This document shows positions 23,311 to 34,470 of a DNA stretch of 64,000 nt, piece after piece; within the stretch, counting starts at the first letter, position 1, and each line of letters starts with the position of its first letter. The notes beneath the pieces were generated by a model. That model saw only the letters and a list, made by a program, of their open reading frames with translations. It did no database searches and was not told the DNA's origin. Made by a program: the position numbers and the translations under genes. The DNA comes from Tetrastigma voinierianum (lineage: Eukaryota; Streptophyta; Magnoliopsida; Vitales; Vitaceae), in the NCBI GenBank assembly GCA_016808115.1, contig JAEQBH010006405.1:231532-295531 (forward strand), written 5' to 3'.

Positions 23311-23699
23311 TGGATCGGTGATAAATTTGGGCACATTGATGATCTTTGATCGGGAAAAACCCTCTCCACTCGACCCTTGTGACTTTATGGACTGTAATGC
23401 ACCTCTTGAGCAGATCTTCCCACTAGGCACGCATTCGCGGGTTAAAAATTAAACAAACAAGTAGAAACACAGTTCACGGAGAAAGCGGCTAGAAACCACT
23501 ATATTGCTGAAAATAAACAATAGAAATTGGAACTAAGAAAAAGAAAAGTTTAGAAACACTTGGGGTTGCCTCCCAGAAGCGCTATGTTTAATGTCGTTAG
23601 CTCTCGGCGACCACTGATCATAATAACAAAGGAACCCGAACTCCTATGATAAACTACGACATCTTAATACATTCTTGTCGAAAAGTAGTTGCTTATGCA
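23311..23699 (-). other. Element C spacer behind integrase
   Basis: Non-coding. It includes 'cttggggttgcctcccagaagcgct' near 23,561, a phrase I associate with this gypsy lineage. No further feature. Confidence 0.35.
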
Positions 23700-24248
23700 A
23701 TAGGAAGCTTCGCCTCCATAATACGGCTGTCGTTGGGTGGTGATAAGTAATGCCTTTCTCGGGATGTGTAATACGCCCCACCGTGTGAAAAGACCTTGAA
23801 GTTCTTGTGAAAGTCCCGGACCATCAAGACTTCAATTTCCACTGGAAAGAAAAAGCTTTAGGCGAGGTGAATAGAAGAACTTGTTGTCCGGTGTGAACTC
23901 CTTTTCACGGTGATGTGTTTGTCGTATGGGGCTTTAGTCTTTTTCCTTATAAATGTGGGCGTTTTCATAAGCAGTTTTAAGAATTCATCAGTTCAACCGA
24001 GTTGGAGTAGTCGTTTCGCCCGGCCAATGTACTATCCATGTTTAAGCGTCGGGCGGCTGATGGGCCGGTGCTCGATTCGGCCGGAAGATGACACAACTAC
24101 CGCCCAGCGATTCGAGCGGTGACATACTTGAGGGTTTTAAATCTTTGTGCGGTATGCCCGAGTGTATGTAAATCCATCTTTTAGACCAATCCTTCACCGG
24201 GCCGTTAAAGCGTCTTCTCGAGAATGTATTTGATTTCTCGATTTGATA
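23700..24248 (-). pseudogene. Element C integrase, C-terminal part
   Basis: The reading resumes at the D insertion with SNREIKYILEKTL and, through several frameshifts and stops, keeps the lineage's landmarks: CHLPAE near 24,045, LNMD near 24,030, GQQVLLF near 23,895 and W-K-L-K-S-x-W-S-G near 23,830. Integrase joins element DNA to the chromosome; this part follows the catalytic core. The right-hand part is at 32,145-32,605. Confidence 0.8.
24244..24248. repeat. Element D target duplication, left (TGATA)
   Basis: TGATA precedes TGTAACACCCC and is repeated at 32,140-32,144 directly after the right LTR. Confidence 0.9.
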
Positions 24249-27200
24249 TGTAACACCCCAAAGTATACCCTAGTCGTTTTCGACATGTTGAGGGTAATTT
24301 ATCGGCTAGTAAATTTAAGCTGTTTTTTATAGTTAAATCTGAAAGCAACGAGAAGACCAGGAAAGTTATAAAGCAGGGATAAATTTTTGTATTGGTCCAA
24401 AAGGGGCTTAAAGTCATAGTTGGCAAGATTTGAGGGCAAAATGAAATAAAAGTGAAATACAATTGGCCATTAGTTGGGGGACAAAATGTAGTATGATAAG
24501 TTAACCCAAAAGTAGGTTATTTTAGATGGCCAAACAGGCCTAACAAAATGGATTTAAAGACCAGAATTGGTCTCAATTAGAGAGACAGTAGAGAAGAGAA
24601 GGGAAAAGAGAGAGAAGAAAGAGGAAGAGAAGAAAGGAGGAGATGAGCCAAGCAAGCCAAAAGGATTGGATGGATTTTGTGTCTCATGAAACTCACCTTG
24701 TTTAAGAATCCTATGAGATTATGCATGAATTTCCAGCTACTTTTGATGAGTTATCCTCTTGCTGATCTAGGGTTTTTTTGTTAGGGTTTCATCTTAACCC
24801 AAATTTATGTCAAGTAAGGTGGGTAAAACCCCATATGGCTGCAAAGTAGCTCTTGAAATACTCTCTTGGAGGATAGATCTATGGTATCTAGAGAGTAATT
24901 GAGTTGGTTTGGGTGGCCCCTAACTCATCCTCTCATCTTGTTTGTGTATGGAGTTATAGCATATTAGATGAGTTTTGGAAAGAATCATGAAGGAGTTTTG
25001 AAGAAAAGATATAAAATTGAGAAGTGAATTGAATAGAAAAGAGATTCGAGATGAATTTGAATTGTTTTGATGTGTGTTTGAAGTGTAGAAGTGATTGGGG
25101 ATCACAAGTATGGAAAAATGTGAGAAAACACACATTACAGGCCTTCCAGAGACCTCTATAGTAGAGTTGAGAAGTCTACCGTGGGAACTTTAGTTCTGGT
25201 CATTTTTGGCCAAGTCCTAAGGTAAGACCAAGAATCTTCACCGGTAGAACTGTTCACAGTTTTTTCTAATGCGACCAGTTTTGTATTTTTATTTGTGCTT
25301 GCTCATTTCTCATCCAGGTTGCTTGAGTGATTCAAATTGGCCAGTCAAAATGAACTTCAAGGAGAACAAATCTATTTTATAGGTACCTCCAAATTACTAT
25401 TCTAATTGGCTAAAAATCCACTCAAAGTGAGGCTATGTGCAAGCCCATTTCACTATAGTTGATCATAGCGTAGTCAGGTTGTTTGGGAGCGTATCTTGAG
25501 GATTCCGGTACTCAATTGGGTGATTCCAGTTGGGGCCAGGGCGCAATATCTTAGCTTTAAATAAGTACAAGGACCTAGTGTCAAAATATGAAGTTAAGAC
25601 CTCGGACAAATGAGTAATTCAATCTGTCCCTCGGTAAAATCGATCGACTAGTTGATGGCAGAAATGCCATAACTTGAGTTTGGATGATCAGATTGGAGTG
25701 ATTCTAATTTCTGAGTAAAGATGATTTATAGAGGAACAAGAATATATAGAAAGACATATGATCATATGACTACCTAGGACAAAGAATGAATGAGTGGGTC
25801 TGATTAGTGCTCGGCCTCTGATTAGATATGAGTACTCTGATTAGTCTCGGCCTCCCGATTAATACTTCGGTACTCTGATTAGTGCTACGGCACTCTGTTC
25901 AAATGCCAGGTACTCTGTTGATTGCTAACGATGTATGTCGTACCTTCGGATACTTATTGTCTTTGCGTCAAACAAAACTCTTATAAATTGGTCACAGGTA
26001 ATTCAGAGACGGACATATGATAGACATTGAATAAAGATCTGAATGCACTCTGTATGCATTGGTAGTACCCCTCAGGGTACTCTGGCCAATCTCTGAATAA
26101 GGTTTGTAATGCCCTCTTACGGGTACTCTTGTGTTTTCTATAAGCTCGTGTACCCTCTGGGTACTCTGTGTTGAATAAGGTCAGGCGTACCTCTGAGACA
26201 CTCACAATATGCGAAATATTCTGAAGTACCTCTGAGGTACTCACGTATTTAATTAAGTTCTATTACATTCTTTCTCACGATTTGAGATTACCTTAGTACC
26301 TATGGGTACTCACGTCTCTGAATAAGTCACGTCGATAAGTTAAAGTAGTACTAAGGGTGCTCTGTATTTGAATAAGTCTGTGAAGCCTCCCGGGTACTCA
26401 TGTATCTGAATAAATTACATGCATCTCGATTAAGTTACGTGGCGCCCTCTGGTCTCTTTGTATCCCGATAAGTTATGTTAAATGTGATAAATTCTGTTTC
26501 TCTGGTACTCTGAATTTGAATAAGGTGCAGCCAGTACCTCGCGGGCACTCACGTATGCGAAAATGTTGTAGTACCCACGGGTACTCCTGTATTAATTAAG
26601 TTATGTTACGTGCATCTACGATTAAGTCACGTAGTACCTGGTTGCCCACATGGCATTAACTCACATCACGATGAGTCCACGTATTTGAATAAGTTCTTTA
26701 GTACTTACTAGTACTCCCGTATTTGAATAAGTTCTATCACGTATCGATATGTTACCAACGGTACCTACGGGTACTCTGTATCACGATAAGGCCGATATCT
26801 GAATAAATTTTGTCGATGCCGATGAAGTCACGTATATGATAAGTTCCGTCTCTGTATAAATTCTGTAGTACCCAAGGGTACTCTTGTCTCAGTAACATAC
26901 GTATAAGTTCCGTAGCATCACGGGTACTCTCGTAACGGTAATATAAGTATATGCTCTGTAAGACATGTATAAGATCTGAAATACATGTCCAAGTTCTGTA
27001 AGACCAGTATATGCTCCGTAAGATCGATTATAAGTTAAAGTAGTACTTTAAGTATACGTATAAGATAAGTTCCATGAATCCGTTATACGTTCCGTGATCT
27101 CTGTGATACCCTCACGAGAACCCTCGAGCAGTATAAACTCAGTAGGATAAGAATAGGATTACGCCAACTCCCTCACGAAGTCACGGAATGAACTAAAGTA

Positions 27201-28016
27201 CGTGATAAGTATAAGTTACGTATAAGCATAGAGTTATGTAACTCCTGCGGAGATGACGAACCCGGTCTGAGATAGATAGGAGTATGAGTACATGATAAAT
27301 ATACGTCTAAAGTATGTATAAGTTCGACACCGTTTATAAGGAATGCAGAAGAGTATATAAATATGTATCCTATGGAGATAAGTATCGGTCCCCGACGGAA
27401 GTTTGAATATATATATCATTTGGGAGACCTAAAAACCTGAGAAAGTTGTGATACATGTAAAAGAGATCAATTAGATGTCTTGCCATTGTATATGTCTAAG
27501 TTTGCTCGGAATATGATCGACCTATTATATATATTGGATTATATGAATTCATGATGATTTTTGATATCTGTTTTACGCTATATGCTTATCATGATTCGAG
27601 TAAATGCATGATGCATCGAATAAGTTATAAGAATGCTTCCCACTAAGCGTAAAGCTTAGCACGGGTTTTTGTCAGGTGTAGGTACGAAGAGGAGAAGACA
27701 TCGTGAACATCCGCATACGGTGGGCCTATAACACTTGTAAGTTTACTACATGTAGGTTCAATAGCTCACGATTTGTAAACATAAATGTTCGAGTTTGTAT
27801 AAGCTAAATGGGACTCGATTATATGTGTATAGATTTGATGGACACCACTGGGTGGATCTTTGGTCGTATAAGATGTGGGCCATACCCACGGGTACCGAGT
27901 TCTATTTTAAACAAAAAATAAAAATAAAAAAATCGGTGGGAGTCCGATCCACGAGTCTCGCGTCGAGCGGGTTTGGATCCCTTGATCGGGTGGGGCGAGG
28001 ATTCGGGGCTTAATGA
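24249..28016 (+). repeat. Element D 5' LTR
   Basis: It starts TGTAACACCCC and ends where the primer-binding site begins. It aligns along its full length with 28,364-32,139. It holds polypurine 'gagagaagaaagagg' runs near 24,600, tandem arrays at 25,800-27,200 and no ORF with a recognised domain. Confidence 0.9.
26045..26930. repeat. Tandem array with GTACC/GGGTAC dyad, LTR copy 1
   Basis: Units of about 40-60 bp follow the pattern GTAGTACC-N3-5-GGGTACTC then TGTAT-TTGAATAAGTT. Twelve or more units are recognisable. The paired GTACC and GGGTAC are complementary, and one unit near 26,868 reads GTACCCAAGGGTAC, a perfect dyad. It is matched by the array at 30,185-31,075. Confidence 0.85.
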
Positions 28017-28036
28017 GTTGGTATCGAGCATAGGTA
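28017..28036 (+). other. Element D primer-binding site
   Basis: GTTGGTATCGAGCATAGGT lies directly after the left LTR and matches the Met-tRNA primer site TTGGTATCAGAGCATAGGT with one base missing. A second, similar word (GTTATCAGAGCCTAGG) lies 60 bp downstream at about 28,079. Confidence 0.8.
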
Positions 28037-28350
28037 TCGATAACTGGGCTTGTGGGAATATGATACCAACCTGTGAGTTGTTATCAGAGCCTAGGTTTGG
28101 CGTTTGGATAGAATCTCTCGGATTAAGGATGTACCTACATAGTAATGTGTTGGCTTTAATGCGGATGTCACATCACGTAGATCGATTAGAATGAATAGTA
28201 CAAATCTGAAACAGTAAGGCAGGGAGATGTAGTTACGATGGAGCTTGATGGCTTAAGTGAAGTCACGCTCGAGCACGCAAAAGACATGAAAGAAGGATCG
28301 ATACGGAACATTGCACACATGTTAGAGTATGAATTTCGAATGAAATTCTT
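28037..28350 (+). other. Element D internal region, non-coding
   Basis: About 310 bp between primer site and polypurine tract with no recognisable gag, protease or pol sequence. It has a second primer-site-like word at its left end. Confidence 0.75.
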
Positions 28351-28363
28351 ATAAAGGAAGAAT
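28351..28363 (+). other. Element D polypurine tract
   Basis: ATAAAGGAAGAAT abuts TGTAACACCCC of the right LTR, the correct place and strand for plus-strand priming. Confidence 0.75.
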
Positions 28364-31300
28364 TGTAACACCCCAAGTATACCACTAGTCGTTTCGACAT
28401 GTTGAGGGTAATTTATCAGCGTAAATTTAACTGTTTTATAAGTTAAATGCATGGCAGGAAAGCGAGACTTGGGAAAGTTATAAAACAGGACAATTTTGTA
28501 TTGGTCCAAGGGGCTTAAAGTCATAGTTGGCAAGATTTGAGGCCAAAAATGAAATAAAGAAATTGAAATACAATTGGCCATTAGTTGGGGGGCAAATGTA
28601 ATTATGATAAGTTAACTTAAAAATGGGTTATTTTAAAGATGGCCAAGCAAGGCCTAACAAAATCCTGGATTTAAAGACCAAATTGGTCTCAAATTAGAGA
28701 GAACCGTAGAAAGAGAAGGGAAAAGAGAGAAGAAGAGGAGGAAGAAGAAAGAAAGGAGAGGGAGATCCAGGCCAAGCAAGCCAAAGGTATGGATGCTTGG
28801 ATTTTGGTATGGAAACTCACCTTGTTTAAGAATCCTATGAGATTATGCATGAATTTCCATGCTTTGATGGTTATCCTCTTGCCCAAATCTAGGGTTTTTG
28901 TTAGGGTTTCATCTTAACCCAAAATTTATGTCAAGTAAGGTGGGTAAAAAACCGTATAAGCGCAGAAAGTAGGCTCATGAAATCCTCTCTTGGAGGATGA
29001 ATCTATAGTTAATAAGAGGAGTAATTGAGTTAGGGTTTAGAATAGAAGCCTAACTAATCCTCATGTCTTGTTTGTGTATGGGTTATAACCCATAGTAGAT
29101 AGGTTTTGGAAGAAATCCATGAAGGAGTTTTTGAAAGATATAAAATTGAGAGATGAATTGAATAGAAAGAGATTCCAAGATGAATTTGGAATTGTTTTGA
29201 TGTGTGTTTGAAGTGTAGAAGTGATTGGGGATCACAAGTATGGAAAAATGTGAGAAAACACACATTCTGGGCACTTTTCGGGGACTCCTACCGGTAGAGA
29301 TTGAAGTCCTACCGGTAGAACTTCGGATACGGTCATTTTTTGTGATCTAAAGTGGAGCTTAAGATCCTACCGGTAGAACCTGTTCTGGTTTTCCTATTCT
29401 GACCAGTTTTCGTATTTTGGCCGTAACTTGCTCATTTCTTATCCGATTTGAGTGATTCAAGTGGCCAATTAAAATAGACTTCAAGGAGAACAAATCCTAT
29501 TTTATAGGTACCTCCAAATTACGATTCTAAGTGGCCTAAAAAATCCACTCAAAGTGAGGCTATGTGCAAGCCCATTTCCTGCATCAGTTGATCATAGCGT
29601 AGTCCGAGTTGTTTCGAGGACGTATCACGAGTTCGGTACTCCGGAGTGGGTGATTCCAGTTGGAATAGAACCCTTAATATCTTAGCTTTAAATAAGTACC
29701 AAGGACCTAGTGTCAAAAATATGAAGTTAAGACCTCAAGGAAAATGAGTAATTCAATCTGTCCCTTGGTAAAATGGGTAATCGACTAGTTGGTATGAAAA
29801 TGCCATAGCGAGTTTGGATGATCCGATTGGAGTGATTCTAATTTACGAGTAAGATGATTTATAGAGGAACAGGGTATATGAAAGACATATGATCATATGA
29901 CTACCTAGGACCAAAGAATGAATGAGTGGACGTTCTGATTAGTGCTCGGCCTCTGATTAATGCCGGTACTCTGATTAGTGCTCAGGCACCTCTGATTAAA
30001 AATCTTGGTACTCTGATTAGTGCTACGGCACTCTGTTCGATGCCCGGTACTCTGGTGCTATGGCACCCCAGTACTATATCGTACCTTCGGATACTTGTTA
30101 TGCTGCGTCTACTCGACTCGCTATAATTAGATTACGAGTAGTGATTGAGACATATGATAAGGCATTGAATAGGAATCTGAATATAGTACCTCTGTGTCTG
30201 TTCGTAGTACCTCACGGGTACTCACAATCTCTGAATGGGTTTGTAGTACCTAGGTACTCTTGTATTTGTATAAACTCTGTAGTACCTCACGGGTACTCTT
30301 TTGTATTTGAATAAGGTCAGTAGTACCTACAGGCCTCTGTATCTGAAAATGTTAAATACCTCACGGGTACTCACGTATTTAATTAAGTTCTATTACATTT
30401 CTTTCTCTGGTTGGATTCACGTAGTACCTATGGGTGCTGTCTCTGAATAAGTCTGTCGATAAAGTTAAAGTAGTACACAAGGGTACTCCTGGATTTGAAT
30501 AAGTCTGTGTACCCTCACAGTGTACTCATATATCTGAATAAATTATGTCTCATCTCCCGATTAAGTTACGCAGTACCTCTACGGGTACTCACGTATCACG
30601 AATAAGTTATGTTACGTAATAGAATGATTCTATGGTACCTACTGGTACTCTTTGTATTTGAATAAGATGCGTAGTACCTACGGGTGCTCCACGTATCTGA
30701 ATGTTAAGCTAGTACCTGGTACTCCTGTATTCAATTAAGTTATGTTAATTCGTCTCTGATTAAGTCACAGCCAGTACCTACGGGTACCTGTGCGATAACT
30801 CACGCATCTGATAAGTCCCGTAGTTGAATAAGTTCTTTAGTACTTACTAGTACTCCCGTATTTGAATAAGTTCTATCCTGTATCTGATATGTTCTGCAGT
30901 ACCTACGGGTACTCCTGTATCTGATAAGGCCCGTATCTGAATAAATTCTGTCCAGTATCTGATAAGTCCTGTATATGATAAGTTCCGTCTCTGTATAAAT
31001 TCTGTAGTACCCAAGGGTACTCTTGTCTCAGTAACATACGTATAAGTTCCGTAGCATCACGGGTACTCTCGTAACGGTAATATAAGTATATGCTCTGTAA
31101 GACATGTATAAGATCTGAAATACATGTCAAGTTACGTAAGACAGTATATGCTCAGTAAGATCGGTATAAGTTCGTGGTACTTACAAGTATACGTATGAAT
31201 TAAGTTCGCAAATCCGTTATACGTTAAAGTGATCTCTGCGTGATACCCTACGAGAACCCTCGAACAAGTGTATGTAAACTCATTAGGATAAGAATAAGTT

Positions 31301-32139
31301 AGCTCCTAAAGTCTAGAATGAACATAAGTCTATGATAAGTATAAGTTCTGTATAAGCATAAGTTATGTAACTCCTACGGGAGATCTGAACCAGTACGAGA
31401 TAGATAGGAGTATGAGTACATGATAAATACTTCTGTCTAAGTATATGTATAAGTTCAGCACCGTTTATAAGGAATCTGAAGAAGTATAAATATGTATCCT
31501 ATGAGGAGATAAGTATCGGTCGACGAGTTTGAATATATGTCATTTTGGGGAGACTTGAAAACACGAGAAAGTTGTGATACACATGTAAAGAGACAAATTG
31601 GATGCCTTGCCATTGTATATGTCTAAGTTTGCTCTACGAATATGATCGACTTTATTATATATATTGGATTATATGAATTCATGATGATTTTGATATGCAT
31701 TTTACGCTATATGCTTATCAAGCGTTGAAGCGAAATAATGTGCATCATAATAAGTTATAAATGCTTCCCACTAGCGTAAAAACGCACGGGTTTAATCCGT
31801 GTAGGTACGAGGAGAAGACATCGTGAACATCGCATCTGGTGAAATTTAACACACTTGTAAGGGGTTTACTACATGTAGGTTCAGCTGCGATTTGTAAACA
31901 TAAATGTTGGTTTGTATAAGTAAATGGGACTCGATTATATGTGTATGAATTTTGATGGACACCACTCGATTGGTAGTTCTTTTGATTACGGTTATAAGAT
32001 GTGGGCCGCCCACCCACGGGTACGATTGATTTTAAACAAAAAATAAAAAATAATCGGGTAAGGGTCCCGATCACGAGTCACCGGCGTCGAAACCGGTTCG
32101 GATCACTCAATCGGGTCGGGCGGGATTCGGGCGTGAGCA
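28364..32139 (+). repeat. Element D 3' LTR
   Basis: It begins TGTAACACCCC and ends GCGTGAGCA before TGATA. It is the partner of 24,249-28,016. It preserves three copies of CCTACCGGTAG near 29,288-29,380 that are eroded in the left LTR. Confidence 0.9.
30185..31075. repeat. Tandem array with GTACC/GGGTAC dyad, LTR copy 2
   Basis: The same unit as at 26,045-26,930, here often in the form GTAGTACCTACGGGTACTC or GTAGTACCTCACGGGTACTC. It continues into a sub-array of 'acgtataagttccgta' words to about 31,200. Confidence 0.85.
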
Positions 32140-32144
32140 TGATA
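32140..32144. repeat. Element D target duplication, right (TGATA)
   Basis: Matches 24,244-24,248 exactly. Confidence 0.9.
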
Positions 32145-32605
32145 CCTCTGCTTGTCCGTTTATTTGTGGGTGGTATCACAGTGATGTCTGATAGCGTACC
32201 CAGTACTTTTGCAAACCTTATCAATTACCTTATTGTAGAAATGGGTACCATTATATGTGATCAGGGCTCGAGGAGTTCCAAAACGTGAGAATATATTCTT
32301 CTTATTGGAATTGAGCCACCTTGGCATCATTGGTGCGTGTAGAATCGGCTTACTGCCGAGCGAGACATAGTCTCTTTGCCCGACAAGATGTACAAGTTGC
32401 TGTATGATGCAAGAAATGGTCCCATGAAATCTATCCCCCATAAATCAAACAATTCCACCTCCAAAATGGGATGCATGGGTGGCTCGTCCTTTCTAGAGAT
32501 GTTCCCCATTCGTTGACATTTGTCACAAGTGGAAACGAATTGATGAGCATCTTTAAACAAGGAAGGCGAGTGAAAGCAGTTGAAGCACCTTGGCTGTGTT
32601 CTCAC
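32145..32605 (-). pseudogene. Element C integrase, zinc-binding and core part
   Basis: Minus strand from 32,605: SLFKDAHQFVSTCDKCQRMG (the CxxC half of the zinc-binding domain), LWGIDFMGPF (first catalytic Asp), SRFGTPRALITYNGTHF and, after a frame change, GQAEVS with the catalytic Glu, where D interrupts. In the family the second block reads I-S-D-G-G-T-H-F; here tyrosine replaces the second catalytic Asp, so the protein was dead whatever D did. Its continuation is at 24,248 and below. Confidence 0.85.
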
Positions 32606-32789
32606 GGCTTTAAATTATCACCACCGCAGTGAAGTGTGACAATGGTATAGAATGCTCTACGCATTTCATCTTCGGGCACACATCTCATATGACGTCAGTA
32701 TGATTAATACGTAAAAAGTGGCTCCTGATAGTAGTGTTGGGTGTCGCGAAAAACCTCTTACTGTGATAGTTAAGTCTGGAGGGACTACT
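32606..32789 (-). pseudogene. Element C RNase H-integrase linker
   Basis: The stretch connects the recognisable RNase H and integrase fragments on the same strand. Translation is broken and only position identifies it. Confidence 0.5.
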
Positions 32790-33245
32790 TTAGCTCTCAA
32801 AATAATTCACATAATCTGCGAACCATGGGCTGCCCTCTTCCTCATTAGCTAGGAGTTTTCTCGTGCGGAAGTCGTCATTCAATGGGACATCATCTACGGC
32901 CCACTTCGATCTTGAAAAAGATGATCTTGCCTTCCCAAGTTCCGATGCCTTTCTTGTCTTTAATTTCCCACATCGAATTCTTGACAAGAGGGACCTGGAG
33001 TGGTGGGGTTTTGCATCTTTCGCGGTCAATCAAGTACTTAATGGCGAGAATGATCGTGTGCACTACGACCTTGTTGCCGATCAAATATGGCTGAAGACTT
33101 GTCCGAAAGCAAACCACAGTAGTAGCAGTTCTTTCTCTATAGTGGCACCAATTCAGGTGGGGCATCATTCAAGGTTCTACTGGCATAATAGATTGCACGA
33201 AAGATTTTCTCGTTTACGCCCGAGCTGCGATCGCGCGGTCGGTAG
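32790..33245 (-). pseudogene. Element C RNase H fragment
   Basis: From about 33,245 the minus strand reads KIFRAIYYASRTLNDA, then after a frameshift YLIGNKVVVHT and AIKYLI (family: S-Y-L-x-G-x-K-V-x-V-x-T-D-H), then KKG, LNDDFRTRKLLANEE and PWFADYVNY, the linker to integrase. At least three frameshifts are visible. The fragment starts only about 45 bp from the LTR. Confidence 0.8.
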
Positions 33246-33288
33246 GCGTCACCGGATGAGTTGACGGAAGGGCTTGTCTGGCCAAAAG

Positions 33289-34470
33289 CGACAAGCGACG
33301 CGGTGTGTAAAATGCGCCTATGTGCACAGTACTTGTGGCTAAAGTAATATAAGTGTACTTCGTGGTCACGGATGTCGAACTCCGCGGGGACAGGTGTATT
33401 GACTACAAAGGTTCGGCTTTTTAGATAATATCTGAAAAGATGATTTTAGGAAAGAAGGTGAATGTATGAAAGTCGACTGAGTTTAGATTCTAATGAATTA
33501 TTGGTATTGAAGGCTAGGGTTATATCTCCCCTGTCATTTTTAATGGATTATTTCTTAAAATATTATTATTCAATGTATTTACAATTTGTCAATGGCGAGG
33601 TGATCTTACTTACGAGATATCCTCTCTCGAGGAGTATATCAGCTATCTCGTGAATAGATTTGAGTATATCTCTATCTCGATTCGATGTCAGAGATGCTTA
33701 AAAGCGTTCTAACCCGAGGTACCACCTTCGGGATCGAATATCTCATTCTGGAAGTTCAAATGAAGTACCTTTCTGAGATCCACTGGAAAACCTCATCTCT
33801 CGAATCTCGAGGGATCTCTAGTGTGATTATGCTAATGTTGGCCGAGACATTTATCATATAATTGAACTCTGAAATAGAAGCGGATGTAACAAATTGATAA
33901 ACAAACGAATAATATAAAGATCAAACTTGCAATCCATCAACATATGACGAGGTTCAATATAATATACAAATAAATCTAGAACATGCTGAGTAGAAAAGAT
34001 CAAAATGTTCGATGTTAAAAACATAATTCTAATATCCAAAAAATAAGCTTGAGTACAAATCCGGGCACTTCCTCAGTATGTGTCACTACTGCTGCGGAAT
34101 TCGGGTACTTGCCTTTGTTTATGCGCCTCTATCTCCCCCATTTATAAGGCCACTGTTTTGCTTTTAATGATGAGGCGGATCTGCGTCGCTGGCGATCGCG
34201 GCGGTGCGGCGTCGGCAGTGAGCGTCGAGGAACGTTGGATCGCGGCGATGAAGGGCGTCGCGGCGGTAAAGGGCGTTGCGGGCGTGACAGCCACTTTCTT
34301 GCCTTGGTCCCCATTGCTCCAAAAAATGCTTCCAGCACTCTTTTTGTCGATTGTACTGTAACGAAACGAGACACGAATCGGGAGCTGGCGCGAAAACTAT
34401 GAAATTATAGAATAAAATGTAAAAATGAAGACGTGGCGAGTATAATATGAGTGTTTTGGGCCTCATCACA
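33289..34470 (-). repeat. Element C 5' LTR
   Basis: Partner of 18,883-19,968. The right border is CTCATCACA followed by TGGTAC. A roughly 100-bp GC-rich insert (34,190-34,290) with 'gcgtcgcggcg' words makes it longer than its partner. Confidence 0.75.

Larger units (their letters stand above)
24249..32139 (+). mobile_element. Element D: giant-LTR, mini-internal retroelement
   Basis: A complete structure of 7,891 bp: LTR, primer-binding site, about 346 bp, polypurine tract, LTR, bounded by the 5-bp target duplication TGATA. Each LTR is about 3.77 kb, so LTRs are about 95% of the element. The internal region has no ORF of note, so mobility must have relied on proteins supplied in trans. Large non-autonomous plant elements (LARDs) usually have long internal regions and TRIMs have short LTRs; this combines long LTRs with a TRIM-like interior. 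Insertion is inside C's integrase, making D the youngest layer. Confidence 0.9.
18883..34470 (-). mobile_element. Element C: gypsy element, minus orientation, inside B
   Basis: Direct LTRs at 18,883-19,968 and about 33,289-34,470 flank a minus-strand polyprotein remnant. The 5-bp ATGGT occurs at both edges (18,879-18,883 and 34,470-34,474), overlapping the terminal bases by one, and I read it as the target duplication. In its own direction the order is 5' LTR, RNase H, integrase (interrupted by D), integrase C-terminus, a GC-rich array, a plant-transposon-like ORF, spacer and 3' LTR. Gag, protease and reverse transcriptase are absent. The lineage looks like Athila/Tat (integrase wording and an extra ORF behind pol). 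Confidence 0.8.

Noticed and set aside
28017..28363. Element D read as two solo LTRs inserted side by side
   Set aside because: A correctly placed primer site and polypurine tract between the LTRs, and a single target duplication around the pair, show one element.
26045..31200. Regularly spaced repeats that could suggest a CRISPR-like array
   Set aside because: Units are irregular in length, diverge along their whole length, have no unique spacers and lie in both LTRs of a plant retroelement.
24249..32139. A tandem segmental duplication instead of an LTR element
   Set aside because: The flanking TGATA repeat, TG...CA-type ends and the uninterrupted integrase reading across the insertion site require transposition.
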